A stretch of 64,000 nucleotides of DNA, taken from Pseudomonas sp. M30-35. GTDB lineage: Bacteria > Pseudomonadota > Gammaproteobacteria > Pseudomonadales > Pseudomonadaceae. Position 1 is the stretch's first letter, and each line of letters starts with the position of its first letter. The stretch is taken from positions 3,844,001 to 3,908,000 of the forward strand of contig NZ_CP020892.1 in the NCBI RefSeq assembly GCF_002163625.1. Reading direction: 5' to 3'. The notes beneath the pieces are model-generated. The model was not told the origin of the DNA and searched no databases. It saw nothing but the letters and a program-made list of their open reading frames with translations. The translations under genes were made by a program, and so were the position numbers. This document shows, piece after piece, positions 30,409-39,467 of this stretch.

Positions 30409-31205
30409 CAGAAATCTCCAAACATCAAAGCAGTCAGAATAAAGTCCAAACCTAATACAGCTAAAGAGGCATAGACCACTGTTCGGGTAGTCGCCTGACT
30501 GATGCCTTCCGAGGTCGGCTCACAGTCATAGCCCTGAAACACGGCAATCCAGGTCACAACAAATCCAAAAACGATGCTCTTGATCACACCATTAAGCACG
30601 TCACCCGTAAATGACACGCTGTTCTGCATGTTTGACCAGAACGAACCTTCATAAACGCCCAGCCAGTCGATTGCGACCATCGAGCCGCCCCAAATACCGA
30701 CCACGCTGAAAATCATCGCCAGCAAAGGCATCGAGATGAAGCCAGCCCACAGTCTTGGCGCGACAATATGCTTAAGCGGATCAACGCCAATCATCGCCAG
30801 GCTTGAAAGTTGCTCGGTGGACTTCATGTTGCCGATCTCTGCCGTCAATGCAGAACCCGCACGCCCGGCGAACAACAGCGCCGCCACCACCGGCCCCAAC
30901 TCACGCAGCAGTGTCAGGGCAACCATCTGCCCAACGGCCTGCTCTGAGCCGTAGCTGGAAAGGATATTGAAGCCTTGAAGCGACAGCACCATGCCGATAA
31001 ACAAGCCAGAAACAATAATAATTGCCAGGGACATCACCCCGACAGAATGCAGCTGCTTGACCAGCAAATGGAAAGAATTGCCAGATGTGCCGCGACCGAG
31101 GAGAGCACGCAACAAAAAAATTGATGAGCGCCCCAGCGTTGCGATCACATCAATACCGGCGCGTCCCATCAGGGCGACTCGCTCAATCGGTGTTCTCTTG
31201 CGCAT
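30408..31205 (-). CDS. mlaE: MlaE permease of the phospholipid ABC transporter
   Basis: The integral membrane subunit of MlaFEDB. The 265-residue protein has five to six hydrophobic helices and the family block LLRELGPVVAALLFAGRAGSALTAEIG, quoted here as LLRELGPVVAALLFAGRAGS plus the EIGNMK coupling-helix area. It overlaps both neighbours by about one base, indicating tight co-translation. Confidence 0.95.
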   Translation of the reverse strand: MRKRTPIERVALMGRAGIDVIATLGRSSIFLLRALLGRGTSGNSFHLLVKQLHSVGVMSLAIIIVSGLFIGMVLSLQGFNILSSYGSEQAVGQMVALTLLRELGPVVAALLFAGRAGSALTAEIGNMKSTEQLSSLAMIGVDPLKHIVAPRLWAGFISMPLLAMIFSVVGIWGGSMVAIDWLGVYEGSFWSNMQNSVSFTGDVLNGVIKSIVFGFVVTWIAVFQGYDCEPTSEGISQATTRTVVYASLAVLGLDFILTALMFGDF

Positions 31206-32014
31206 TAGCGCGCCCCCAGTAAATCGTCGCGGTAACTAGCCGCCGGAAAGTGAAACGGGACAGGACCATCGGCTGCACCCTGCATAAACTGCTGAATGCG
31301 CGGACTCTCCGACTTCATCAATTCACTTGGCGTACCTTGCCCCAAGACCTGAGTATCACCCACCACATAGATGTAGTCTGCAATAGTCGCTGTTTCGGCC
31401 AAATCATGGGAAACCACGATACTGGTAATCCCCAGCGCATCATTTAGCAGGCGAATCAAACGAACCAGAACCCCCATCGCAATCGGATCCTGCCCCACAA
31501 AAGGCTCGTCGTAAATCAAAATCTGTGGATCCAGGGCAATTGCCCGCGCCAATGCCACGCGGCGCTTCATGCCACCCGACAACTCGTCCGGCATCAGTTC
31601 AAATGCCCCGCGCAGCCCCACAGCTTGCAGCTTCATAAGCACAATATCGCGAATCATTTCTTCTGGAAGCTGGGTATGGACGCGCAACGGAAATGCCACG
31701 TTCTCGAATACATCGAGATCGGTAAACAAGGCGCCGCTTTGAAACAGCACGCCCATCTGTTTACGCATGTCGAACAATTCGCTGCGCGACAGTGTCGGTA
31801 GGTCAACCCCGTTAACCCACACTTCGCCAGCAGAAGGCTTCAATTCAGCGGCGATCAGCCTTAACAGGGTGGTTTTTCCGCTTCCGGAAGGCCCCATAAT
31901 GCCAATCACCTTGCCGCGCGGAATACATACATCGATATTCTTGAAAATATCTCGGTCACCGCGCTTAAAACTGACGTTTTTAAGCTCAACCGCGTAATGA
32001 CTTTCGGCGCCCAT
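31205..32014 (-). CDS. mlaF: MlaF ATPase of the phospholipid ABC transporter
   Basis: The ATP-binding subunit that powers phospholipid movement. The 269-residue protein has Walker A GPSGSGKTT (41-49), the signature LSGGMKRR and Walker B ILIYDEPFVGQDP. The C-terminal tail (SPRIQQFMQGAADGPVPFHFPA) is the MlaF-specific extension that wraps the partner subunit. It is the first gene of the mlaFEDCB operon, divergent from kdsD across 248 bp. Confidence 0.95.
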   Translation of the reverse strand: MGAESHYAVELKNVSFKRGDRDIFKNIDVCIPRGKVIGIMGPSGSGKTTLLRLIAAELKPSAGEVWVNGVDLPTLSRSELFDMRKQMGVLFQSGALFTDLDVFENVAFPLRVHTQLPEEMIRDIVLMKLQAVGLRGAFELMPDELSGGMKRRVALARAIALDPQILIYDEPFVGQDPIAMGVLVRLIRLLNDALGITSIVVSHDLAETATIADYIYVVGDTQVLGQGTPSELMKSESPRIQQFMQGAADGPVPFHFPAASYRDDLLGAR

Positions 32015-32220
32015 CTAAACTCCTTACGAACAGCCTCCCTTGATAGACGCCGGGTCTTTAACCCAAGACACCGCGCCAACCATTAAGAGCCGAATTAGCG
32101 GCGTAGCATACCACTGCCCCAGAAACGCACCCAATATTAGCAAAGGAGGCAAACCACTCCTACTTAAACGACCACATAAAGCGTAAGCAATTCTAAGATG
32201 AGCTGACAGCGCATTCGAGC

Positions 32221-32226
32221 TATAAT
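32221..32226 (+). promoter_or_regulatory. Candidate -10 element for kdsD
   Basis: A perfect TATAAT 37 bp before the kdsD ATG. No good -35 hexamer lies at 16-18 bp, so activity would need an activator or be moderate. Confidence 0.35.
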
Positions 32227-32262
32227 CGCTGGCTTTTACAGAGCATGGCCTAGCCAACCGAC

Positions 32263-33237
32263 ATGAACCAGTCAAACGATCTTATCAAATCAGCAGAGCG
32301 CACCATTCGCCTTGAACTGGAAGCCGTTGCAGAGCTGCTGCCACGACTGGATAGCAATTTTATCCGCGCTTGCGATCTGATACTTGCGTGCAAAGGTCGA
32401 GTGGTTGTAGTTGGCATGGGCAAGTCCGGTCACGTCGGCAATAAAATCGCGGCGACCCTGGCCAGTACCGGCACCACAGCTTTTTTTGTACATCCAGCCG
32501 AAGCCAGCCACGGCGACATGGGCATGATCACCCGCGATGACGTAGTGCTTGCGCTGTCCAATTCAGGTTCGACCGCAGAGATCGTGACCTTGCTGCCACT
32601 GATCAAGCGCCTGGGCATCAAGCTGATCAGCATGACCGGCAATCCTGACTCGATGCTGGCAAAAGCGGCCGAAGTTAATCTCGATGCCAGCGTGTCAAAA
32701 GAGGCCTGCCCGCTTAACCTGGCACCAACCTCATCGACCACCGCATCGTTGGTCCTGGGCGATGCATTGGCTATTGCACTACTTGAAGCACGCGGTTTTA
32801 CTGCTGAAGATTTCGCCTTTTCACATCCAGGCGGCGCACTCGGCAGGCGGCTACTCTTGAAAGTAGAGAACGTCATGCACACCGGAGATGGCCTACCTAC
32901 GGTAAACTCTGGCGCCTCGCTTCGCGAAGCATTACTGGTAATGACCCAAAAAGGCCTGGGCATGACGGTTGTAATTGATAAACAAGGCTTACTGGCCGGA
33001 GTTTTTACTGATGGTGACTTGCGCAGAACTCTAGACCGAGAAATTGATCTACGTGTAGCAACCATCGATCAAGTCATGACCGCTCATGGAAAAACCGCCC
33101 GCGCTGAAATGCTGGCGGCCGAGGCATTAAAAATCATGGAAGACCATAAAATCAGCGCACTGGTTGTAGTCGATGACAGCGATCGCCCTATTGGCGCGCT
33201 AAACATGCATGACCTTTTGCGCGCCGGAGTAATGTAA
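32263..33237 (+). CDS. kdsD: Arabinose-5-phosphate isomerase
   Basis: Converts ribulose 5-phosphate to arabinose 5-phosphate, the precursor of KDO for LPS. The 324-residue protein has an N-terminal SIS domain (VVVVGMGKSGHVGNKIAATL near residues 46-65, given in part) and two CBS domains (about 205-324). The stop overlaps the kdsC start by one base (TAATG). It begins the kdsD-kdsC-lptC-lptA-lptB series, conserved in gammaproteobacteria. Confidence 0.95.
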   Translation: MNQSNDLIKSAERTIRLELEAVAELLPRLDSNFIRACDLILACKGRVVVVGMGKSGHVGNKIAATLASTGTTAFFVHPAEASHGDMGMITRDDVVLALSNSGSTAEIVTLLPLIKRLGIKLISMTGNPDSMLAKAAEVNLDASVSKEACPLNLAPTSSTTASLVLGDALAIALLEARGFTAEDFAFSHPGGALGRRLLLKVENVMHTGDGLPTVNSGASLREALLVMTQKGLGMTVVIDKQGLLAGVFTDGDLRRTLDREIDLRVATIDQVMTAHGKTARAEMLAAEALKIMEDHKISALVVVDDSDRPIGALNMHDLLRAGVM

Positions 33238-33761
33238 TGACCCCAGAATTCAAGGAACGCGCTGGCGCGATCAAACTGGCAATTTTTGACGTTGATGGTG
33301 TACTCACTGACGGCAAGCTGTACTTTCTGGTCGATGGCGGCGAATTCAAAACATTTAATACGCTTGACGGCCACGGCATCAAAATGCTGATTAACTCAGG
33401 CGTGCGCACCGCGATTATCACCGGACGCAATAGCCCGGTGGTTGAACGTCGCGCGCAAAACCTTGGCATCCAACACCTTTACCAAGGCCGCGAAGACAAA
33501 CTTGTTGTACTTGACGAACTCCTTGGCGAACTCGGCCTAAACTATGAGCAGGTCGCCTACCTAGGTGACGACCTGCCAGACCTGCCGGTTATTCGTCGAG
33601 TAGGCTTGGGCATGGCCGTCTCCAGCGCCGACCCTTTTGTGCGTCAACACGCGTTCGCAGTAACCCAAGCCAAAGGCGGCGAAGGCGCAGCTCGTGAGTT
33701 CTGCGAACTAATCATGCTTGCCCAAGGCACCCTTGAAGCGGCTCAAGCAGCCTACCTGTAG
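33237..33761 (+). CDS. kdsC: 3-deoxy-D-manno-octulosonate 8-phosphate phosphatase
   Basis: A HAD phosphatase making free KDO from KDO-8-phosphate. The 174-residue protein is a type C0 HAD with the nucleophile motif FDVDGVLTDG (Asp18, Asp20), the ITGRNSPVVERRA motif II region and the YLGDDLPDLPV motif IV. It has no cap domain and is expected to be a tetramer. It is translationally coupled to kdsD. Confidence 0.95.
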   Translation: MTPEFKERAGAIKLAIFDVDGVLTDGKLYFLVDGGEFKTFNTLDGHGIKMLINSGVRTAIITGRNSPVVERRAQNLGIQHLYQGREDKLVVLDELLGELGLNYEQVAYLGDDLPDLPVIRRVGLGMAVSSADPFVRQHAFAVTQAKGGEGAAREFCELIMLAQGTLEAAQAAYL

Positions 33762-33772
33762 AACTGCATACT

Positions 33773-34339
33773 ATGCGTAAACCACTGAACATCTTTCTCC
33801 TCTTGCTCGGCGTGCTGCTAGTCGCCGCCGCGGGCTATTGGAATATCAACCCAGACAGCTTTGCGGACAAACCGGCCAAGAGCACGGCACAAAACACAAT
33901 TGATTTTTATGTGGTTAATTCTAAAACCGTACAATATCAACCAGACGGCGCATTGCATTACGAGCTGACTGCCGACAAAGTTGAGCATGCCAAAACATCA
34001 GATATCTCCTATCTGACGCAACCTGATCTGCTGCTATACCGCGGAACAGAGCTGCCGTGGCATGTGCAAAGTGAAAAAGGTGAAGTTTCGCCTGGCGGTA
34101 AAGAGGTCGAACTGATTGATAAGGTCCGCGTAAAGCGCACCGATGCAAAAGGTCGCCCAACCCTGCTTACAACCAGTCGCTTGACCGTAATTCCCGATAA
34201 GGAATATGCGCAGACCCAGCAAGCCGTTAGAATCGACGCAGCCAATGGGGTGACCACGGCGCAAGGAATGAAAGCGTATTTAAATGACGGCAGGATGCTC
34301 TTGCTGTCCAACGTAAGAGGCCAGCATGAGGTTCGTTAA
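33773..34339 (+). CDS. lptC: LPS export protein LptC
   Basis: A bitopic inner-membrane protein that joins LptB2FG to the periplasmic LptA bridge. The 188-residue protein has an N-terminal membrane helix (about 5-23) and a beta-jellyroll of the OstA type (for example GALHYELTADKVEH and SEKGEVSPGGKEVEL). The ribosome binding site is weak. It overlaps lptA by 14 nt. Confidence 0.92.
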   Translation: MRKPLNIFLLLLGVLLVAAAGYWNINPDSFADKPAKSTAQNTIDFYVVNSKTVQYQPDGALHYELTADKVEHAKTSDISYLTQPDLLLYRGTELPWHVQSEKGEVSPGGKEVELIDKVRVKRTDAKGRPTLLTTSRLTVIPDKEYAQTQQAVRIDAANGVTTAQGMKAYLNDGRMLLLSNVRGQHEVR

Positions 34340-34862
34340 AACCCTCCCCCTTCTGCTCTGCTTGGGTGCAGCGCTAGGAAGCGCTCACACTTGGGCTTTG
34401 CCCACTGACCGCGATCAGCCGATCCGCGTACAAGCAGACAGTGCAGAGCTCGACGACAAGCAAGGTGTTGCAGTTTATCGCGGCGATGTCGTTATCACTC
34501 AAGGCACCATGATAATCACCGGCGACACCGTCACTATTACGCAAAATGCCAAAGGCGAAATCGACGTATTTACCTCCGTCGGCCGCCCTGCATACTATGA
34601 GCAGAAACCTGCTGCCGACAAAGAGATCGTCAAAGCCTACGGCCTGACCATCCAATACTTTGCCGCTAACGAGCGCATCGTGTTGATTGACCAAGCCAAG
34701 GTCATCCAAGAGGGTAATACCTTCGAGGGCGAGAAGATTGTCTATGATACTCAGCGCCAAATCGTTAATGCTGGCCGCGCCAATGGTAGCAAAGTGACCA
34801 CGCCGCGCCCGCGTATCGACATGGTGATTCAACCGAAGAACAAACCCACCCAAGGGCAGTAA
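34326..34862 (+). CDS. lptA: Periplasmic LPS transport protein LptA (LptH)
   Basis: Forms the beta-jellyroll bridge that carries LPS across the periplasm; in P. aeruginosa it is called LptH. The 178-residue protein has a signal peptide ending near TWA-LPTD and the OstA repeats (QADSAELDDKQGVAVYRGDV quoted in part; GTMIITGDTVTI). It begins inside the lptC end, so it is coupled to it. Confidence 0.93.
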   Translation: MRFVKTLPLLLCLGAALGSAHTWALPTDRDQPIRVQADSAELDDKQGVAVYRGDVVITQGTMIITGDTVTITQNAKGEIDVFTSVGRPAYYEQKPAADKEIVKAYGLTIQYFAANERIVLIDQAKVIQEGNTFEGEKIVYDTQRQIVNAGRANGSKVTTPRPRIDMVIQPKNKPTQGQ

Positions 34863-34865
34863 TTA

Positions 34866-35591
34866 ATGGCTACATTGAAAGCCCAACACCTGGCGAAAAG
34901 CTACAAAAGCCGCCAGGTTGTCCGTGACGTTAGCCTGAGCATTGATAGCGGCCAAATCGTCGGCCTGCTTGGCCCTAACGGTGCAGGTAAAACCACCTGC
35001 TTCTACATGATTGTGGGCTTAGTCCAGGCTGACCAGGGACGCATTCTGATTGACAACCTAGACGTCAGCCACCAGCCAATGCACGGCCGCGCGCGCGCAG
35101 GCATTGGTTACCTGCCGCAAGAGGCATCAATTTTTCGCAAGCTCAGCGTTGCCGACAACATCATGGCAATCCTTGAGACGCGCAAAGAGCTCAACCGTGC
35201 TGGCCGCGAAGCTGAATTGGAGAACCTGCTTGAGGAGTTCCATATTCACCACATTCGTGACAACTTGGGCATGAGTCTTTCCGGCGGCGAGCGGCGCCGC
35301 GTTGAAATCGCCCGCGCCTTGGCAACTGCACCGAAATTCATCTTGCTCGATGAGCCATTTGCCGGTGTTGACCCGATTTCTGTTGGCGATATCAAGCAAA
35401 TCATTCACCACTTAAAAGCCAAAGGCATCGGCGTGCTGATCACCGACCACAACGTGCGCGAAACGCTTGATATCTGCGAAACAGCTTATATCGTCAGCGA
35501 TGGCCAGCTCATTGCGGAAGGCGACGCAGAGGCGATTCTCGCCAACCAGACAGTTAAAGAAGTCTACTTGGGTCATGAATTCCGTCTTTAA
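34866..35591 (+). CDS. lptB: LPS export ABC transporter ATPase LptB
   Basis: The ATPase of LptB2FGC, which extracts LPS from the inner membrane. The 241-residue protein has Walker [10 protein letters not shown] (36-44), the signature LSGGERRR and Walker [14 protein letters not shown], and the LptB-typical [15 protein letters not shown]. It is 3 bp after lptA and directly upstream of rpoN, as in most gammaproteobacteria. Confidence 0.96.
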   Translation: MATLKAQHLAKSYKSRQVVRDVSLSIDSGQIVGLLGPNGAGKTTCFYMIVGLVQADQGRILIDNLDVSHQPMHGRARAGIGYLPQEASIFRKLSVADNIMAILETRKELNRAGREAELENLLEEFHIHHIRDNLGMSLSGGERRRVEIARALATAPKFILLDEPFAGVDPISVGDIKQIIHHLKAKGIGVLITDHNVRETLDICETAYIVSDGQLIAEGDAEAILANQTVKEVYLGHEFRL

Positions 35592-35646
35592 CTGCGGTTT
35601 TTATCAACCGATAAGCCTCAATATCTAGGCAAAGCACTGCAGTTCA

Positions 35647-35660
35647 GGCATATAATTTGC
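35647..35660 (+). promoter_or_regulatory. Overlapping sigma54-like element and TATAAT before rpoN
   Basis: GG (35647-35648), ten bases, then GC (35659-35660), with flanks CAGGCA ... TTTGCT, matches the -24/-12 layout of a sigma54 promoter. A perfect sigma70 -10, TATAAT (35651-35656), lies inside it. The rpoN ATG is 65 bp downstream. A single site bound by both holoenzymes would allow autoregulation. Prediction only. Confidence 0.45.
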
Positions 35661-35725
35661 TTCCTTGAGGCGCCCCAGGTGCCCTGTAGTAGATTGCGCA
35701 GAGACGCAGGTAAATAAGGTCTGCA

Positions 35726-37240
35726 ATGAAACCATCGCTAGTCCTGAAGATGGGCCAGCAGCTGACGATGACTCCTCAGCTGCAACAAGCCATTCGTTTG
35801 CTCCAACTGTCGACCTTGGATCTTCAACAAGAAATCCAGGAGGCACTGGAGTCGAACCCAATGCTCGAACGCCAAGAAGAAGGCGAAGATTTCGATAACT
35901 CGGACCCTATGGCCGACGGAGCCGAAACCGCTACGGTTGAGCAGCCCCCGCAACAAGACACCTACCAGGAAACCAGCTTCCAAGACGCCCCACAAACCGT
36001 GGACAACCTGGAAGATGGCGAGTGGAATGAACGCATTCCCAACGAATTGCCCGTTGATACCGCCTGGGAAGATATCTACCAGACCAGCGCCAGCAGCCTG
36101 CCGAGCAGTAGCGACGATGACGAGTGGGACTTCACCACACGCACCTCCACCGGTGAAAGCCTACAGAGCCATATGCTCTGGCAGCTCAACCTGTCGCCGA
36201 TGTCGGATAAGGATCGCTTGATCGCGGTCACCCTGATCGACTGTATCAACGTTCAAGGCTACCTCGAAGAAACCCTCGAAGAGATTCTTGAAGCCTTTGA
36301 CCCTGAACTGGATATCGAGCTGGACGAAATTGAAGCCGTCCTGCACCGCATTCAACAGTTCGAGCCTTCAGGTATTGCCGCACGCGATCTACGCGAGTGC
36401 CTGACATTACAACTGCGCCAACTGCCCGCCAAGACGCCCTGGCTAACCGAAGCCCAGCGCCTCGCCAATGATTACCTTGACCTGCTTGGCAGTCGTGACT
36501 ACAGCCAGCTCATGCGCCGCATGAAGCTCAAAGAAGACGACCTGCGTCAAGTTATCGAACTAATCCAGAGTCTCAACCCTCGCCCCGGCTCGCAGATCGA
36601 ATCGAGTGAGCCTGAGTACGTGGTTCCTGATGTCATTGTGCGCAAACACAACGAGCGCTGGCTGGTAGAGCTCAATCAGGAAGCCATGCCTCGACTACGG
36701 GTGAATGCGCAGTACGCAGGCTTTGTACGCCGCGCCGACTCCAGCGCTGACAACACCTTTATGCGCAATCAACTACAGGAAGCCCGCTGGTTTATAAAAA
36801 GCCTGCAGAGCCGCAACGAAACACTGATGAAAGTCGCGACCCAGATTGTTGAGCACCAGCGCGGCTTCTTCGACTATGGTGACGAGGCCATGAAGCCTCT
36901 GGTGCTGCACGACATCGCCGAAGCGGTGGGCATGCACGAGTCGACAATCTCGCGCGTTACCACGCAAAAATTTATGCACACTCCGCGTGGCATTTACGAG
37001 TTGAAATATTTCTTCTCCAGCCATGTAAGCACCTCCGAAGGCGGAGAATGCTCATCTACAGCGATCCGCGCGATTATCAAAAAACTGGTTGCAGCGGAAA
37101 ATGCAAAAAAGCCATTGAGTGACAGCAAGATCGCTGGTTTACTGGAGGCACAAGGCATTCAAGTAGCTCGCCGCACCGTTGCTAAATACCGTGAGTCCCT
37201 CGGTATCGCGCCTTCAAGTGAACGCAAGCGATTGATGTAG
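35726..37240 (+). CDS. rpoN: RNA polymerase sigma-54 factor
   Basis: The alternative sigma factor for nitrogen, flagellar and many other enhancer-dependent promoters. The 504-residue protein has the Gln/Leu-rich region I (residues 1-50) that interacts with activators, an acidic region II (about 55-140), the core-binding domain, a helix-turn-helix (about 395-415) and the RpoN box [10 protein letters not shown] (481-490) that reads the -24 element. It is followed by hpf, ptsN, rapZ and ptsO. A sigma54-like element overlapping a TATAAT lies upstream. Confidence 0.97.
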   Translation: MKPSLVLKMGQQLTMTPQLQQAIRLLQLSTLDLQQEIQEALESNPMLERQEEGEDFDNSDPMADGAETATVEQPPQQDTYQETSFQDAPQTVDNLEDGEWNERIPNELPVDTAWEDIYQTSASSLPSSSDDDEWDFTTRTSTGESLQSHMLWQLNLSPMSDKDRLIAVTLIDCINVQGYLEETLEEILEAFDPELDIELDEIEAVLHRIQQFEPSGIAARDLRECLTLQLRQLPAKTPWLTEAQRLANDYLDLLGSRDYSQLMRRMKLKEDDLRQVIELIQSLNPRPGSQIESSEPEYVVPDVIVRKHNERWLVELNQEAMPRLRVNAQYAGFVRRADSSADNTFMRNQLQEARWFIKSLQSRNETLMKVATQIVEHQRGFFDYGDEAMKPLVLHDIAEAVGMHESTISRVTTQKFMHTPRGIYELKYFFSSHVSTSEGGECSSTAIRAIIKKLVAAENAKKPLSDSKIAGLLEAQGIQVARRTVAKYRESLGIAPSSERKRLM

Positions 37241-37428
37241 CAGTTGATGAACAGGAAAATTGTCTCAAGCAATATCGAACTGACGCCCTCTTGGATAAAT
37301 GCAGCCATACTGCAAATATTCAGAGCGTGAAATGCCAGACTCGATGACTGAGTTTTTTCCGCGCCAAAGTGTTCCGGCGGCAGGCAAAACAGCCTGTCTC
37401 TTACACACGGCAACAAGGAGAATGCGGT

Positions 37429-37737
37429 ATGCAAGTCAACATCAGTGGACACCAGCTAGATGTGACCGACGCCCTGCGTGACTACATCGACGAAAAACTC
37501 AGTCGACTAGAACGCCACTTCGACAAGATTACTAATGTGCAAGTCATTATGGAGGTCGAGAAGCTCAAGCAGAAAATCGAAGCCACCTTACACATTGCAG
37601 GCGGCGAAATAGTTGCTAATGCCGAGCATGATGATATGTATGCAGCAATCGATTTACTGACCGACAAACTCGACAGACAACTTATCAAGCACAAGGAAAA
37701 GCAGCTCGACCGTCAACAGGGCGCAATGGCCCGTTGA
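37429..37737 (+). CDS. hpf: Ribosome hibernation promoting factor (short HPF)
   Basis: Binds the 30S A/P-site region and helps form 100S dimers in stationary phase. The 102-residue short form has MQVNISGHQLDVTDALRDYI (residues 1-20), the basic helix ending KLSRLERHFDKI and the second helix LTDKLDRQLIKHKEKQ. The start ATG has AAGGAGAA upstream; the frame opens earlier but without conservation. It sits between rpoN and ptsN. Confidence 0.94.
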   Translation: MQVNISGHQLDVTDALRDYIDEKLSRLERHFDKITNVQVIMEVEKLKQKIEATLHIAGGEIVANAEHDDMYAAIDLLTDKLDRQLIKHKEKQLDRQQGAMAR

Positions 37738-37752
37738 TATCGCCCAACTCCT

Positions 37753-38217
37753 ATGATCCGACTTGAAAATATCCTGACCCCCGGCCGTTCCTTGATGAAC
37801 GTGCCGGGTGGCAGTAAAAAACGTGTTCTCGAACAGATTGCCAACTTGGTTGCGCGCGAACTGCCCGACCTCGATGGACAAGACATCTTCGAGAGCCTGA
37901 TTGCCCGCGAGAAACTCGGGTCCACCGGTTTTGGCAATGGCATTGCCATTCCGCACTGCCGCCTGCCTGCTTGCAACGCGCCAATCAGTGCCTTGCTCAG
38001 ACTAGAATCACCTGTAGATTTCGACGCGATCGATGGCGCACCGGTAGATTTGCTATTCGTACTGCTGGTTCCTGAAGCAGCAACGGACGAGCACTTGGAG
38101 CTACTTCGCCAAATCGCTAGCATGCTTGATCGCAGCGATGTCCGCGAACGTCTGCGCCAAGCGCAAAGCAATGACGCCCTGTATCAGGTTGTTGTCGACA
38201 TACAGAACAACAGCTAA
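37753..38217 (+). CDS. ptsN: Nitrogen PTS protein EIIA-Ntr
   Basis: The regulatory end of the nitrogen phosphotransferase system; it does not transport sugars but controls potassium, carbon and nitrogen responses by binding other proteins. The 154-residue EIIA fold has the phosphorylated His68 in GIAIPHCRL. Its partner NPr (ptsO) is two genes downstream; the first enzyme, PtsP, is elsewhere. The 15-bp spacing to hpf implies co-transcription. Confidence 0.95.
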   Translation: MIRLENILTPGRSLMNVPGGSKKRVLEQIANLVARELPDLDGQDIFESLIAREKLGSTGFGNGIAIPHCRLPACNAPISALLRLESPVDFDAIDGAPVDLLFVLLVPEAATDEHLELLRQIASMLDRSDVRERLRQAQSNDALYQVVVDIQNNS

Positions 38218-38233
38218 ATGGCAGAGAATCTAC

Positions 38234-39091
38234 ATGCGCTTGATTATTGTCAGCGGTCGTTCTGGATCAGGTAAAAGTACGGCGCTTGATGTACTTGAAG
38301 ACAACGGCTTTTACTGCATCGATAACTTGCCAGCCAGCTTGTTGCCACAGCTAGCTGAGCGAGCATTTCAGCAGGAAGATTCAGTTCGCCCAAATGTTGC
38401 TGTGTCCATTGACGCACGCAACTTGCCAAGCGACTTGAACATGTTTCCAGAGCTGCTTGAGCAAGTGCGGGCGCGCAATGTTCAATGCGACCTGCTGTAT
38501 CTGGATGCAAACGAAGAAACCCTGCTCAAACGCTTCTCCGAAACACGTCGGCGCCATCCGCTGACCAACGACAACCGCTCGTTGGCAGAAGCCATTACCG
38601 ATGAAGCTCTACTACTGGAGCCTATCATCGACCTGGCCGACTTGAAGATCGACACCACTCACCTCAATCTCTACCAGCTACGCGATACCCTCGCCCTGCG
38701 CTTGCTCAACAAGCCAGACCCAGGCACTGCATTTCTGGTTGAGTCGTTTGGCTTCAAACGCGGCATGCCAGTAGATGCGGACGTGGTGTTTGATGTGCGT
38801 TGCCTGCCCAACCCATACTGGCGTCCCGAGTTGCGCAACTTTTCTGGCCTGGAACAACCCGTCTCTGACTATTTAGACAACCAGGCGGATGTTCAGGAGA
38901 TGTATCAAGACATCCATGCTTACCTGAGCAAATGGCTGCCACGCTTCGCTGCCAGCAATCGTGCCTATGTCACTGTCGCTATTGGCTGCACAGGCGGTCA
39001 TCATCGCTCGGTGTATATCGCCAACCGGTTGGGCAAAGCCCTCAAAGCTCAGTTCAAAAACGTCCAGACTCGCCACCGCGACCTCAATTAA
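38234..39091 (+). CDS. rapZ: RNase adapter protein RapZ
   Basis: In enterobacteria it delivers the sRNA GlmZ to RNase E and controls GlmS. The 285-residue protein has Walker A GRSGSGKS (8-15) in an N-terminal kinase-like domain and a C-terminal RNA-binding domain containing [16 protein letters not shown]. GlmZ homologues are not obvious in pseudomonads, so the RNA partner here may differ. The start MRLIIVSG is the family start, 16 bp after ptsN. Confidence 0.94.
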   Translation: MRLIIVSGRSGSGKSTALDVLEDNGFYCIDNLPASLLPQLAERAFQQEDSVRPNVAVSIDARNLPSDLNMFPELLEQVRARNVQCDLLYLDANEETLLKRFSETRRRHPLTNDNRSLAEAITDEALLLEPIIDLADLKIDTTHLNLYQLRDTLALRLLNKPDPGTAFLVESFGFKRGMPVDADVVFDVRCLPNPYWRPELRNFSGLEQPVSDYLDNQADVQEMYQDIHAYLSKWLPRFAASNRAYVTVAIGCTGGHHRSVYIANRLGKALKAQFKNVQTRHRDLN

Positions 39092-39103
39092 GGAATCGCC
39101 GCG

Positions 39104-39376
39104 ATGCCCGCCTGTGAAGTAACCATTATCAACAAGCTAGGCTTGCATGCGCGGGCAGCGGCTAAATTTGTCGGCGTTGCCACACGCTACCCTTGCAGCA
39201 TTAAAGTCGGCCGCACCCCGCAAAGTCTGGTTGACGGTAAAAGCATCATGTCGGTCATGATGCTCGCAGCCGGCAAAGGCTCCACAGTTCACCTGTTAAC
39301 TGAAGGTGAACAAGACGAGCAAGCGCTGGAAGCAATCATCGAACTGATCAACAACTTCTTTGATGAGGGCGAGTAG
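39104..39376 (+). CDS. ptsO: Phosphocarrier protein NPr (HPr-like)
   Basis: The HPr-like carrier of the nitrogen PTS, transferring phosphate from PtsP to PtsN. The 90-residue protein has the phosphorylated His15 in KLGLHARAAAKFV and the HPr Ser-46-region GKSIMSVMML, where PTS-Ntr carriers are not known to be regulated as in Firmicutes. It ends the rpoN-hpf-ptsN-rapZ-ptsO run and is followed by a bidirectional terminator. Confidence 0.95.
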   Translation: MPACEVTIINKLGLHARAAAKFVGVATRYPCSIKVGRTPQSLVDGKSIMSVMMLAAGKGSTVHLLTEGEQDEQALEAIIELINNFFDEGE

Positions 39377-39420
39377 CGCTCTGAGCCAATACTTGAGCTA
39401 TCAAAAGGCTCGCAAGATGA

Positions 39421-39448
39421 AAAAAGGGAGCAATTAAGCTCCCTTTTT
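39421..39448. terminator. Bidirectional terminator between ptsO and pmbA
   Basis: GGGAGC-AATTAA-GCTCCC stem flanked by five A and five T. Confidence 0.9.
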
Positions 39449-39467
39449 AGTGCTTAGCTATTGGTTA

